A stretch of 64,000 nucleotides of DNA from Arthrobacter cheniae (GCF_003602275.1 NZ_QZVT01000004.1:426463-490462), one strand, 5' to 3'. Positions 46,128 to 55,184 are shown, counted from the first letter of the stretch. Numbers and translations: made by a program. Notes: a model not told the origin generated them from the sequence alone.

Positions 46128-47546
46128 ATGGCGGAAAAGCGGCGCGGTCTTGGCAGGGGGCTGGGAGCACTCATCCCCAGTGCACCTGAGGAAGAGGTTC
46201 GGGAGCAGACGCATCCCGTTCCTCGTGTCGATCCGGAGGAATCGATAACGGAATCGGACGACGCTGCCTCCAGAAAGCAGTCCGGACGTCCTGCCGACCT
46301 GTTCTTCGAGCGTGTTACCGCGGAAGACGTGGCCGAGCAGCGGCGTTCCTACTCCTCGGCGCTTCGAAGCGGCATCAACAAGAACGTCCTCGATGCGCAA
46401 TCAAAACGAGTTGCACGGCCGTCAAAGCAAGATCCTGTAAATCAAAAGCAAGCCTCAAACGCCAATGCGCCGGTGTCCAAGGTGGACGTTTCTCCTTCCC
46501 TTAAAAAGGACGAGACGGGGCTCGTGTTATCGCCTACGACTGAGGGAGCGAACCGCGGGCAGGTAGAGAAGACAGCGCCGGATCGGGACACGACAGACAA
46601 TGTTGGGTCAGTCACCGAGGATGTTTCACGTGAAACGACAGTTCCTTCGGCGGGTTCAACTAACACCGGCGCTGTTGACATGCCGGCCGCTACGAGTGCG
46701 GCCGGGGAGGCTGCCAGCGGGCTTGTTGCCGTGCCAGGAGCTACCTTCGCCGAGCTGCCCATCGGCAGCATCCACCCCAATCGCAAGCAACCCCGAGTCG
46801 AGTTCAACGAGGACGAGCTAGCCGAGCTCGTTCACTCCATTCGTGAAGTCGGTGTCCTGCAGCCGGTTGTCGTCAGGCCCTCCCAGGAAAACGACGAGAC
46901 CGAGTTCGAGCTGGTGATGGGCGAACGTCGCTGGCGCGCTTCACGTGAAGCAGGGCTGGAGACGATTCCGGCCATCATCAGATCTACCCTTGACGATGAT
47001 CTGCTGCGGGATGCATTGCTCGAGAATCTGCACCGGAGCGCACTGAACCCCCTTGAGGAGGCAGCTGCCTACCAACAGCTCCTCGAGGACTTCGGCTGCT
47101 CACATGACGAACTCGCAGGGCGTCTCGGTCGGTCGCGTCCACAAATCTCCAACACCCTACGTTTGATGAAGCTGCCACCGATGGTTCAGCGGAGGGTTGC
47201 AGCCGGGATCTTGTCAGCAGGTCACGCGCGCGCCCTCCTCGGACTGGCAGACGGTGCAGAGATGGAGAAGCTTGCTCAGCGTATCGTCGCTGAAGGCTTG
47301 TCTGTGCGGTCAACGGAGGAGATTGTCGCCTTGAGCGGTGGGCTCCGCAGGGCTAGTAAGCCCGCGTCGCCGAAAGATGGAGCGCGCCACGAGCGGTTGG
47401 ACTACCTTGCTACGTCGCTGTCGGACCGTTTGGATACCAGTGTGAAGATCACACTGGGGGCGAAAAAGGGCCGCGTCAGTATTGAGTTTGCGAGCGTCGA
47501 CGACCTCAATCGAATTATTGGCGTCCTTTCTCCTTCTCCTGAGTAG
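46128..47546 (+). CDS. parB: Chromosome partitioning protein ParB
   Basis: This is a 472-residue CTP-dependent DNA clamp. The N terminus [18 protein letters not shown] is the ParA-contacting motif. A long variable linker (about 25-205) follows. The ParB/Srx core carries [16 protein letters not shown] and the CTP-binding GERRWRAS; the helix-turn-helix region ([21 protein letters not shown]) reads parS, and the C-terminal dimerisation domain is last. AAGGAATG precedes the ATG; an ATG 30 bases earlier is less likely. The linker DNA contains a parS site at 46623. Confidence 0.95.
   Translation: MAEKRRGLGRGLGALIPSAPEEEVREQTHPVPRVDPEESITESDDAASRKQSGRPADLFFERVTAEDVAEQRRSYSSALRSGINKNVLDAQSKRVARPSKQDPVNQKQASNANAPVSKVDVSPSLKKDETGLVLSPTTEGANRGQVEKTAPDRDTTDNVGSVTEDVSRETTVPSAGSTNTGAVDMPAATSAAGEAASGLVAVPGATFAELPIGSIHPNRKQPRVEFNEDELAELVHSIREVGVLQPVVVRPSQENDETEFELVMGERRWRASREAGLETIPAIIRSTLDDDLLRDALLENLHRSALNPLEEAAAYQQLLEDFGCSHDELAGRLGRSRPQISNTLRLMKLPPMVQRRVAAGILSAGHARALLGLADGAEMEKLAQRIVAEGLSVRSTEEIVALSGGLRRASKPASPKDGARHERLDYLATSLSDRLDTSVKITLGAKKGRVSIEFASVDDLNRIIGVLSPSPE
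46623..46636. other. parS: parS site inside parB
   Basis: GTTTCACGTGAAAC, preceded by T. As in parA, it encodes VSRET in a variable linker of the protein. Confidence 0.92.
46938..46951. other. Degenerate parS-like palindrome inside parB
   Basis: GCTTCACGTGAAGC keeps the central TTCACGTGAA but differs from the consensus symmetrically in both arms. It falls in the conserved [10 protein letters not shown] coding segment, so it may reflect codon constraint and not selection for ParB binding. Confidence 0.4.
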
Positions 47547-47606
47547 ATGGACTGCAGTAGGCGTCGCTAAATGACGACCGCACCGCTTCTTTAGTCCATC
47601 AGTGAA

Positions 47607-47620
47607 GTTTTACGTGAAAC
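47607..47620. other. parS: Near-consensus parS site
   Basis: GTTTTACGTGAAAC, one base off the palindrome, 60 bp after parB. Confidence 0.65.
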
Positions 47621-47772
47621 ACGATTTGCAGTGGCGGACAGGTGTTTTGCACCCGCAAGTCCAGCTTCGGGTTTCGCGCTATAGGCAGCTTTGGTCACGC
47701 TATCCCATGCTCCCTGACCGGCCAGCACTGCTCCAACAGATCGTCAGAGTGCTCGGCGGCATAGACCCCGCC

Positions 47773-47788
47773 TGTTTCACGTGAAACA
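47773..47788. other. parS: parS site (perfect 16-mer)
   Basis: TGTTTCACGTGAAACA, the full consensus, downstream of parB. Confidence 0.96.
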
Positions 47789-48192
47789 TGCCCGTGTTCC
47801 TCGTCCCTCAAATCGCCTATTCCAACACGTGATAGCCGCGCCGGGCTGTGATTTGCGTTGTCCCACTGTCTGTTGACCAGGGGCGCACTCTAGTGGGAAT
47901 GGATGCAGGTGTGTCTCGCGCCAGAACGGCACGGTCGCAGCATACGCGAGCGGGTTGGTAAAAGGGCCGTGCCCGTGGTGGCTGTGCAGTTAGAAGAGGG
48001 CGTTACGTGGACTCGAGCGACCGGCGTGCGCGGCCGGAAGACCAGAAGTAGCAACCTAAAGCCGCTCGGGTTCAGTTCTGAGATCAGCGCAGCGCCAAGC
48101 TCCTGTCGGCTTTGTTTTCACTCCGTGGACTGTTTCTATAGATTCCGGTGCGGTCCGTTTTGGCGGACACTCCGACGAGCAAAGCCGGCGCA

Positions 48193-48208
48193 TGTTTCAC
48201 GTGAAACA
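48193..48208. other. parS: parS site (perfect 16-mer)
   Basis: TGTTTCACGTGAAACA, full consensus, 420 bp after the previous perfect site. Confidence 0.96.
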
Positions 48209-48423
48209 GGCAAGAGCTACCCCTCGGCTAGCGGGAGGCAACCGCCGACGTTCGTGATTCCTCTAGGATCGCTAGCAGTCACTGCTGGAGATCCGAAGCC
48301 CGTGGCCAGCGGCTGATGCTGACGACTCGGTAGTCATTGCCTTGTCTGGTGTCTTTGGCCGATCGTTCCCACTGATGATCGGTAGCTCTTGCGAGTCTCT
48401 CGTGTTTAGTCTCCTGTGGATCT

Positions 48424-48497
48424 TTGCTCCTTGCTCAAAGTGCCTTGCTCCTTGGTTTCGCTCCTGCTTCTGTGCTCCTTGTTGTCGGCTCCTGCTT
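48424..48497. repeat. T-rich imperfect repeat block
   Basis: TTGCTCCTTG occurs at 48424 and 48445, GTGCTCCTTG at about 48472, and GCTCCTGCTT at about 48460 and 48488. The block is strongly pyrimidine-biased on the plus strand. It lies in the gene-free parS region. Confidence 0.55.
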
Positions 48498-48646
48498 TTC
48501 AGATTTTGCTAGCACGCATCTGATCAGTCCATGTTCTTGTGTTGTGCAGCAGAGTAAGAATATTCAGAGCGGCGTTCTGGGACTGGACTGAAAACCGGAG
48601 CACGGGGCCGAGCTGGAGGTGCTTTGGTGCGGCCAGAGAAGGAGCG

Positions 48647-48781
48647 ATGGATATTGATTTGGGTGTGAATAAAGCGGCTCAGCATACGGCTTATAGCAGT
48701 GTCAGCGGTGGCTATCGCCTCGCGGGCGGAATATGTGCTCGAGCCCCCTTACCTTCCCAAGGTCTCGCCGACCTGGAGTGA
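48647..48781 (+). CDS. Possible 44-residue protein in the parS region
   Basis: The ATG at 48647 is preceded by AAGGAGCG with ideal spacing and opens a 44-codon frame ending TGA. The product (MDIDLGVNKAAQHTAYSS...) has no signal, membrane segment or recognised motif. The ribosome site is the only positive evidence. It could be spurious. Confidence 0.3.
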   Translation: MDIDLGVNKAAQHTAYSSVSGGYRLAGGICARAPLPSQGLADLE

Positions 48782-49337
48782 CAATCCTTCCGAGAGGTGT
48801 ACCCCGCGCTGACGAGGACACTGAGGATTGACAAGGCCACCAGGGGCATGAAAATGGCTTCCTGGTCGCATGCGCCGAGGAGCGGGTCGTGAGCATCCCT
48901 CCTGCGGCGTCCCTACTGGATCTCCACGGGAGCACTCACCTCGTCCGACCGATGTACACGGCCAACGCCGCCGGTCAGATTATGGAATCCTCGGGACTCC
49001 CACTTTCCTAGACGATTCTTGCACGCTCTGTATCGCGGGAGGGAAGGTTCCTCCATTGTTCGGAGTCTCAACAGGAGAAGGCCGGAGAGGGCCCGCCGTC
49101 CTGGGAGCTCAACGGGGAGCAGGATGTTTAGTGGGTGCGAGCGGGACTGTGAGCGGTGACCTGGTGCTGGGCAGCTTGGTGCAGCGCGCGCTGCCATCGA
49201 TCCCCTCCCCGCTCGTGGGTCGGGGCTACAGGCTGGGTAGGACCCACGTAGTTGCGGGTCTACCGATTGCAGTACCTCGTGCGGCCGGCGTGATCAGTGG
49301 GAGCCGTTGTGTCCGAATAGCAGCGAGAGGTACGCCT

Positions 49338-49353
49338 TGTTTCACGTGAAACA
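49338..49353. other. parS: parS site (perfect 16-mer)
   Basis: TGTTTCACGTGAAACA, full consensus, in the gene-free region. Confidence 0.96.
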
Positions 49354-49659
49354 TTGATCTGGCTTCAGTCGGCCCTGGACTATTATTCGTTGAATGGAAT
49401 TGGCGCCTGTTTCCGTTGCTGGCTCGCGGGGCGGCAGGTTGTTCCCTGAGAGGGGCTGAGGCTCACTATCTAACTACTCGTTTAGCGGCTGGTGATTGCC
49501 GGTGAAGTCATCCATTGAGGCTCAAGGGTATGCACCCTGCGCCCACCAGACGAGCAGTCCCGGCTGTTTCACCCCAGGTCCACGTTGATCCATATGGCCA
49601 TTGCCCGACAATGTTCCACGGTTGTTTTCCTTGTCGCTTTCCGGAGCACGGCGATGATA

Positions 49660-49673
49660 GTTTCACGTGAAAC
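49660..49673. other. parS: parS site
   Basis: GTTTCACGTGAAAC flanked by A and G; the last of the cluster, about 500 bp before trxA. Confidence 0.93.
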
Positions 49674-49824
49674 GAAGGAGGGTTGCCGGTCTGGGGTGCA
49701 GCAGGTGGCTTCTCCGTAACCGGGTCGAGCGACCGACGGCGGTTGGTCCGCGATGCCCAACGCTGTCAGTGCGCCAGCATCTTGGTGATGATCGCTAGGA
49801 TGCACATTCGCTAGGGCTCTGGCT

Positions 49825-49950
49825 GACACGCTCAGGGGCCCAAGTCAATTTCAGTGCGGCACGAACTCTCGTTCTCCTCACCCCTCCGACACTCTCAGGG
49901 GCCCAGATCATTCTGAGGGCGGTACGAACTCTCGTTCTCCTCACCCCTTC
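49825..49950. repeat. Two-copy 63-bp tandem direct repeat
   Basis: Unit 1 is 49825-49887 and unit 2 is 49888-49950. The two match at 54 of 63 positions by eye: the first 17 and last 27 bases are nearly identical, and the middle 19 diverge. The unit length is 21 codons, and the minus-strand frame here reads a repeated VRRTRVR..L...WAPE peptide, but no gene is supported. Confidence 0.8.
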
Positions 49951-50115
49951 CATGTTCCCCGGTCCGAGTCGAAACCAGGTAGCCGTGCACTCTCGTCGCT
50001 GCTGACGTCGTCGACACCGAGACACTGGTGACAGCTGCGAGCAAGCGGGTCCTTCTCGGCAGATCTAGCCCGGCGCCACATCCTGGAGGGGGTCTCCCGA
50101 GGACTGATGTTGCCA

Positions 50116-50165
50116 CTCAAGAGAAAAAGGGCCCGCCGATGTCGGCAGACCCTTTTTCTCTTGAG
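50116..50165 (-). terminator. trxA terminator hairpin
   Basis: CTCAAGAGAAAAAGGG (50116-50131) pairs perfectly with its complement at 50150-50165, a 16-bp stem with an inner GCCGA/TCGGC hairpin in the loop. In the trxA direction the descending arm includes a run of A and T rich pairs. It begins six bases after the trxA stop. Confidence 0.85.
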
Positions 50166-50171
50166 CGTGAG

Positions 50172-50498
50172 TCAATTGATGAAAGCTGCGAATTCCTGTT
50201 CCAGGACCTGCTTGGGCTTGGCACCGATGGACGTAGCGGCAACCTCTCCACCCTGGAAGACGTATACGGCCGGGATCGACGTGATGCCGTACTTTGCGGC
50301 GATGGCCGGATTGTCGTCGACATTCACCTTGACGACGTCGACCTTCTCGGCGTGCTCAGCCGCGATTGCATCGAGGATCGGTGACAGCATGCGGCAAGGG
50401 CCGCACCATTCTGCCCAGAAATCTACGATGACCGGCTTGGTTGACTGCAGGACGTCGGCGTCGAAAGACGCGTCCGTCACATCCTTTGCGTTGCTCAT
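50172..50498 (-). CDS. trxA: Thioredoxin
   Basis: This is a 108-residue thioredoxin with the redox motif WAEWCGPCR near residue 30 and the cis-Pro segment SIPAVYVF. It reduces protein disulfides and is itself reduced by the adjacent TrxB. The ATG at 50498 follows AAGGAG by seven bases. It lies 22 bp downstream of trxB in one operon. Confidence 0.96.
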   Translation of the reverse strand: MSNAKDVTDASFDADVLQSTKPVIVDFWAEWCGPCRMLSPILDAIAAEHAEKVDVVKVNVDDNPAIAAKYGITSIPAVYVFQGGEVAATSIGAKPKQVLEQEFAAFIN

Positions 50499-50520
50499 TT
50501 GCGAACTCCTTATGGTTGAT

Positions 50521-51558
50521 CTACGAGAGGGATGCGGTTTCAGAAACTGCTTCAGCCGGCGGGGTCGGCACACGCGCAGCAGTTAGAGACGCGCTGACCG
50601 TGTCAGCAAGGTAGTGCTCGACGTCCAAGGCTGCGACACATCCACTACCGGAGGCAGTGATGGCCTGACGGTAGGTCGGGTCGATAACATCTCCTGCAGC
50701 GAACACACCGGCCAGCGATGTTTTCGAGGTCCGACCCTGGACAGCGATGGTGCCCTCGGTCGTCAGCTCGAGCTGACCCTTCACGAGGTCCACCCGCGGA
50801 TCGTTACCGATAGCAACGAAAACTCCCATCACGTTGATGTCGGTGGTGGTGCCATCGACCGTGCTGGCCACCTTGAGCCCTGTGACCTTGTCAGCGCCGT
50901 GGATGCCTACCACTTCCGAATTCCAGAGGAAGGAAATCTTCTCGTGGGCGAACGCGCGATCCTGCATGATCTTCGAGGCACGAAGGCTGTCACGCCGGTG
51001 GATGACCGTAACCGAGCGTGCGAACTTCGTCAGGAAGAGGGCCTCCTCCATGGCGGAGTCCCCGCCACCGACAACAGCAATGTCCTGATCGCGGAAGAAG
51101 AAACCGTCGCACGTTGCACACCAGCTGACGCCGTGTCCGGACAGTCGCTTCTCGTCGTCCAGTCCGATTTCGCGGTACTCCGAACCGGTGGAGATGATGA
51201 CTGCGCGAGCTAGGAATTCCTCACCTGTGGCGATGGTGAGCTTCTTGATGTCGCCGGACAGGTCCGCTGAGACGACGTCCTCGTACAGGATCTCGGTACC
51301 GAAGCGGCGTGCCTGCTTCTCGAATTGCTCCATGAGATCGGGCCCCATCACGCCATCGGCGAAGCCAGGGTAATTCTCGACGTCGGTGGTATTCATGAGT
51401 TCACCGCCCGCCTTGACGGAACTCGCAATCATCACCGGCTTCAGGTTCGCCCGCGCCGTGTAGACGGCCGCCGTATACCCGGACGGTCCGGATCCAACGA
51501 TGATGACGTCGTGGACCTTCTGCTCGCCGTCGGGGCCTGCTGATGTGGGCGTGTCCAT
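50521..51558 (-). CDS. trxB: Thioredoxin-disulfide reductase
   Basis: This is a 345-residue flavoprotein using NADPH to reduce thioredoxin. The FAD motif GSGPSGYTAA lies near the N terminus, the redox-active CATC is in SWCATCDGFFF, the NADPH motif is GGGDSAMEEA, and the second FAD motif GVFAAGDV is near the C terminus. The ATG at 51558 follows GAGG by five bases; an in-frame ATG at 51606 lacks a ribosome site. The trxB-trxA pair next to parB and murJ is typical of Actinobacteria. Confidence 0.95.
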   Translation of the reverse strand: MDTPTSAGPDGEQKVHDVIIVGSGPSGYTAAVYTARANLKPVMIASSVKAGGELMNTTDVENYPGFADGVMGPDLMEQFEKQARRFGTEILYEDVVSADLSGDIKKLTIATGEEFLARAVIISTGSEYREIGLDDEKRLSGHGVSWCATCDGFFFRDQDIAVVGGGDSAMEEALFLTKFARSVTVIHRRDSLRASKIMQDRAFAHEKISFLWNSEVVGIHGADKVTGLKVASTVDGTTTDINVMGVFVAIGNDPRVDLVKGQLELTTEGTIAVQGRTSKTSLAGVFAAGDVIDPTYRQAITASGSGCVAALDVEHYLADTVSASLTAARVPTPPAEAVSETASLS

Positions 51559-51747
51559 CTGGACCTCAGTGTGCGTTGTCACGTTCTCGGAAGACCTTTC
51601 TGTCATTTCGATCGCTGATATGGCCTGTCGGGACTACCAGCGGACACCTCTTTCAACGGAACCACACATCTGGTTATTCCGTCGCGGACTCCGAGTTGGC
51701 GCCTCGGAAAAGGGGCCGGTAAAGCGCGTTGTCGGGCCGCCTGGGGC

Positions 51748-53313
51748 TCAGCTGACGCGGATTCCCGCGATACGGAGGCCGAAGGGGTACTGCGCCTGGA
51801 TGTTGGACAGCCTCGGCAATTGAGTGAAGTTGACGATGACGTAGCGACCGGTCCGGGGACCGTCGGAACCATCCGGGATGGGAAGAGTCACCGTAGGCGC
51901 TGTGAATCCGCCCTGGGCGATCTGCTGGGCTCCACTGAGCGTGGGCTGGTCATTGACGAGGACGGAGAAACTTCCGCCCGAGCCGTTCAGCTGATCGATG
52001 GCCACCTGGGTGATCGTGGCATCCTGTTCGAGCTGCACAACCAGCGCAAGGCTGGTCGCCAAGCCACCGAAGGTCTCACTGGCATAGACCTGGTTTCCCC
52101 AGAATGTCGCGGGGTTGTCGTCGATGATCAGGGGCAGATTGAGATCGTTGGCGGCGTCGAGCCCCTGGTTGTCCGGTACGACACGGGTTATGCCGGAAAC
52201 CACAGGGCTGACGGCTTCTGGGGTGGGTTCGGCAGATGGTGTGGCCGGCGTCGTCGGACCCTCCGTCACCGGTGCACTGGTGCTCTGCTCCGGGTCACTT
52301 GCCGCGATCGGACTTTCACTGAAGAGGGACCCGAGCTGTGTTGCCGCGATCACGACTGCGACCACCAGGACGACGGTGAGCACGACGCCGACGAGGATGC
52401 GTGTGAACGCGCGGCCGCCGCTGTCGTTGTCATCAGTATCATCGTCGAAGCGGTCGTCGTCATTCACGTCGTCAGGGCCGTCGGCCCCGTCAGACGCGTT
52501 CCCATGGTCGCGGCCGCCGGACAGCGGGAAACGTGATGCAGCCCGCGCTGACGGCTGCGAGGCCGAGGCTGCTGCCGCTCCGGCCGCGACTCCTGCAACC
52601 CCTGCGCCGACGGCCCCGGACGCACCCGAGCGACGCCGGCTGGAGTCGTCATCCTGCTCGTGTGGTTCGTCGAGGTAGGCCGTGGGTGAAGCCGCGCTCG
52701 GGCGCTGGCGAGGGGGCGGTGGTACGAGGTGCGAGGACGGACGGCGCTCTGGAACCGGCTCGGCCGCGACAGGAGGTTGATCAGGGGTGTGGTTCTGCTG
52801 CGGTTCCTCGTCACCGTGCCGCCCGAAGCGCTCCCGGAGGCCGGACAGGCGTGATTTCCGTTGGTGCCGGCGGTCGTACTCCTCGTAGTGGTCCTCGTCG
52901 TCGTCGTAGGTCTCGGGTTCCGTTGACCTCGGCCCGCCGAAGATCTCCGAACCGAGGGTGTCGGTGAAGAACGGCTCTGTATAGGGCTGATCCTGGACCG
53001 GTGCATCCTGCTGCACGATCAGGTCCAGCATGTCCGCCGCGGCCGCGCGGTTGGTGACGAGGTAGGTGCCTGACTCCGTGATGCCGAGGTCCAGGACCTG
53101 GATGTCCTCGTTCCTGTCGCCTGTCGCCAGTTCGCGGGCGCTGGTGGCGACCTGTGCCGCGTTCCCTGCCGATGCCACGAGGATACTGACGGGCCGGTTG
53201 AGGACCTGATCCACGCCGTCGAGCACGAGATCCTTCTCAGCAGATGCCAGCACGTAGGCGGTCACCTTGTAGCGACCGCCCAGCACTGAACCGACGTCTA
53301 CTGCTTCTGGCAC
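51748..53313 (-). CDS. MurJ-associated pseudokinase-like membrane protein with extracytoplasmic discoidin-like domain
   Basis: This 521-residue protein appears to have three parts. Residues 1-100 resemble the N-lobe of a Ser/Thr kinase (VGSVLGGRYKVTAYV, LNRPVSILV) but the HRD/DFG half is missing. A long charged, Pro- and Asp-rich cytosolic linker (about 105-300) follows. One membrane helix (about 303-327) leads to an extracytoplasmic domain with the NPATFWG...TSLALVVQL and sugar-binding (F5/8-type) look. In Mycobacterium these parts are fused to MurJ (MviN) and bind FhaA when phosphorylated; here they are a separate gene after murJ. Domain calls are by eye and the kinase-like part is tentative. 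Confidence 0.65.
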   Translation of the reverse strand: MPEAVDVGSVLGGRYKVTAYVLASAEKDLVLDGVDQVLNRPVSILVASAGNAAQVATSARELATGDRNEDIQVLDLGITESGTYLVTNRAAAADMLDLIVQQDAPVQDQPYTEPFFTDTLGSEIFGGPRSTEPETYDDDEDHYEEYDRRHQRKSRLSGLRERFGRHGDEEPQQNHTPDQPPVAAEPVPERRPSSHLVPPPPRQRPSAASPTAYLDEPHEQDDDSSRRRSGASGAVGAGVAGVAAGAAAASASQPSARAASRFPLSGGRDHGNASDGADGPDDVNDDDRFDDDTDDNDSGGRAFTRILVGVVLTVVLVVAVVIAATQLGSLFSESPIAASDPEQSTSAPVTEGPTTPATPSAEPTPEAVSPVVSGITRVVPDNQGLDAANDLNLPLIIDDNPATFWGNQVYASETFGGLATSLALVVQLEQDATITQVAIDQLNGSGGSFSVLVNDQPTLSGAQQIAQGGFTAPTVTLPIPDGSDGPRTGRYVIVNFTQLPRLSNIQAQYPFGLRIAGIRVS

Positions 53314-53386
53314 GTGTTCCTCCCGGCAAAGCTGGCTGATTTTTACCCATGCTACCGGTCGGTCAGCTTATTCCCGGGCTGGCACC

Positions 53387-55123
53387 TCAGGCGCCGCCGC
53401 GCCGGAATCGCGCGAGGACGGGGTCTGCGAACTCGCTGAGTTCGGTGACGCGCAGCAGTTTCAGCATGGCCAGGTAAGCGGCGAACATCACTGTCCCGCC
53501 GAGCACCAGCACGAGAACGGCGTTGAGTTTGGACTGCCAGACGAACCCTGCGGGGTCGTATCCACCGAACGCCCAACACAGGGTGGTGCCGGCAACGGCG
53601 GCGATGAGGCCGGCGATGGTCAGCCGGACGTGTACGTCGAAGACGTGCCCTGCGCCGTAGGACCCGATCGCGCGGGTCAGGAAGACATGGCTCACGACGA
53701 CGGCGATCACGTTGCCGAGTGAGTAGGCGACGGCGAGCATGGGAACGATGAGCCGGGGATCGAACATACCGGCGGCAAGGGCAAAGGCGACTCCGACGAC
53801 CGAGAGGATCAACTGGATCTTCAGCGGCGTCTTGACGTCCTCGCTGGCATAGAACACGCGGTTGAGGAAGAAATTGGCGCTGAGGAACGGAGCACCCACC
53901 GCGAGGATCGCGATGATCACTCCGTTGATAGCCGCGCTCTCCGGTGATTCGCTGAACAGGATCCCCAAAGGGCCGGCGAAGGCGAGAAGGGCGGCTGCGC
54001 CGAAGACCGTTGCGACACCGATAATGCGGAGTCCCTGCGAGAGGGTAGCCCGCACGGCCGGTAGGTCACCGTTGGCGTGCGCGGACGAGAGCTGGTTGAA
54101 CATGACCGTGGCCAGCGACAGGGCGATGACCGCGTGCGGCAACTGGTAGACCATGGCGCCGAACTCGAGGTTCGTCGAGCCCGCGATCTGTACAGGAGGA
54201 TCCTGTGCGAGGAGCCCCTGCCGGGCATCGGAGGCGATGGTGGCGACGCGCTGGTTGACGAGGTAGAGACCGTTGCCGATCAGCATCGTCACGATAGTGA
54301 CGGACGCCAGCTTCCCGGTTCGTCCGAGTCCTGTTCCGCGGATACCGAATTTCGGCCTCAGGCCCAGGTTCAGTCGTTTCAGCGGGATGAACAGCACGAG
54401 CGCCTGGATGATGATGCCGAGCGTGGTCCCGCCCGCCAGCAGGACTGTCTGCGTCATAGTCCATGTCTCCGGGGTGTGCCGTTCGGCCTGTTCGCTTCCC
54501 ATGAGCATGATGAAGGCCACCAGGAAGCAGATCGACACGACGTTGTTGACGACGGGCGCCCACATGTAGGGGCCGAAGGATCCGTTGGCGTTGAGGATCT
54601 GGCCGGCCACCGCATACAAGCCGTAGAAGAAGATCTGCGGCAGGCACCAGAAGGCGAAGGCGGTGGTGAGGGCGAGGTTGGCTCCCGTGAAGCTCGTCGT
54701 CAGGCCGACGATGACCGGTGCGGCGAGCGTCGCCAGCACTGCCAACACGAGCAGGCCCGCCGCCGCGAGGGTGAGAAGCCGGCTGACGTAATCCGCTCCC
54801 CGGTCGGGTTGCCTGCTGGCGCGGATGATCTGCGGCACCAGGACCGCGTTGAAGACCCCTCCCGCGAGCATGAGGTAGATGAAGTTCGGAAGATTGTTGG
54901 CCGAGGTGAAAAGGTCCGAGACCTGCCCGGTTGCCCCGATCGCCGTGGCCAGGAGAGCAACGCGCACCAGGCCGAGGAGCCGCGAGACGAGGGTGCCGGC
55001 GGCCATGATCGCACTCGAGCGGGCAGTGGAACCATTGCGGGGGGCGGACCGGTCCTCGCGGACGGGCCGGCCCGCATCCTGCAGGGGGATCGAGGCTGTG
55101 TTCGTTTCAGACATCGTTCCCAT
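53387..55123 (-). CDS. murJ: Lipid II flippase MurJ (MviN)
   Basis: This is a 578-residue MOP-superfamily protein with about 14 membrane helices that flips lipid II to the outer face. Family segments include SRLLGLVRVALLATAIG, ANNLPNFIYLMLAGGVFNAVLVP and FFLNRVFYASEDVKTP. It lacks the C-terminal pseudokinase and carbohydrate-binding parts of mycobacterial MviN, which are encoded by the next gene. The ATG at 55123 follows GGGGTGAG; a second ATG nine bases later is possible, and the open frame extends upstream without support. Confidence 0.93.
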   Translation of the reverse strand: MGTMSETNTASIPLQDAGRPVREDRSAPRNGSTARSSAIMAAGTLVSRLLGLVRVALLATAIGATGQVSDLFTSANNLPNFIYLMLAGGVFNAVLVPQIIRASRQPDRGADYVSRLLTLAAAGLLVLAVLATLAAPVIVGLTTSFTGANLALTTAFAFWCLPQIFFYGLYAVAGQILNANGSFGPYMWAPVVNNVVSICFLVAFIMLMGSEQAERHTPETWTMTQTVLLAGGTTLGIIIQALVLFIPLKRLNLGLRPKFGIRGTGLGRTGKLASVTIVTMLIGNGLYLVNQRVATIASDARQGLLAQDPPVQIAGSTNLEFGAMVYQLPHAVIALSLATVMFNQLSSAHANGDLPAVRATLSQGLRIIGVATVFGAAALLAFAGPLGILFSESPESAAINGVIIAILAVGAPFLSANFFLNRVFYASEDVKTPLKIQLILSVVGVAFALAAGMFDPRLIVPMLAVAYSLGNVIAVVVSHVFLTRAIGSYGAGHVFDVHVRLTIAGLIAAVAGTTLCWAFGGYDPAGFVWQSKLNAVLVLVLGGTVMFAAYLAMLKLLRVTELSEFADPVLARFRRGGA

Positions 55124-55184
55124 CGTCTCACCCCTGTGGGCACGACGGCGTGCGACGGCGTTCACGGGAAGAGGTGCGGCGAGC

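Larger units (their letters stand above)
47547..50115. other. Gene-free region between parB and the trxA terminator, carrying parS sites
   Basis: About 2.6 kb holds no reading frame that I can match to a family or that shows the coding character of its neighbours. Base composition is visibly less G+C rich, with T-rich stretches. It contains one near-consensus parS, four canonical ones, a T-rich repeat block (48424-48497), a 63-bp tandem repeat (49825-49950) and an 8-bp hairpin (49214-49221 with 49241-49248). A 44-codon ORF with a good SD lies at 48647. It may be a ParB-loading centromere region and/or the remains of lost genes. Confidence 0.6.

Noticed and set aside
47903..48316. 137-codon plus-strand ORF in the parS region
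   Set aside because: It runs through a parS site, has no ribosome site, and its Arg/Ser/Cys-rich product resembles no protein.
48870..49349. 159-codon plus-strand ORF in the parS region
   Set aside because: It ends inside a parS palindrome, lacks an SD and has shadow-like composition; judged non-coding.
49795..50025. Minus-strand ORF over the 63-bp tandem repeat
   Set aside because: Repeated Arg-rich peptide follows from the DNA repeat; no start signal or family.
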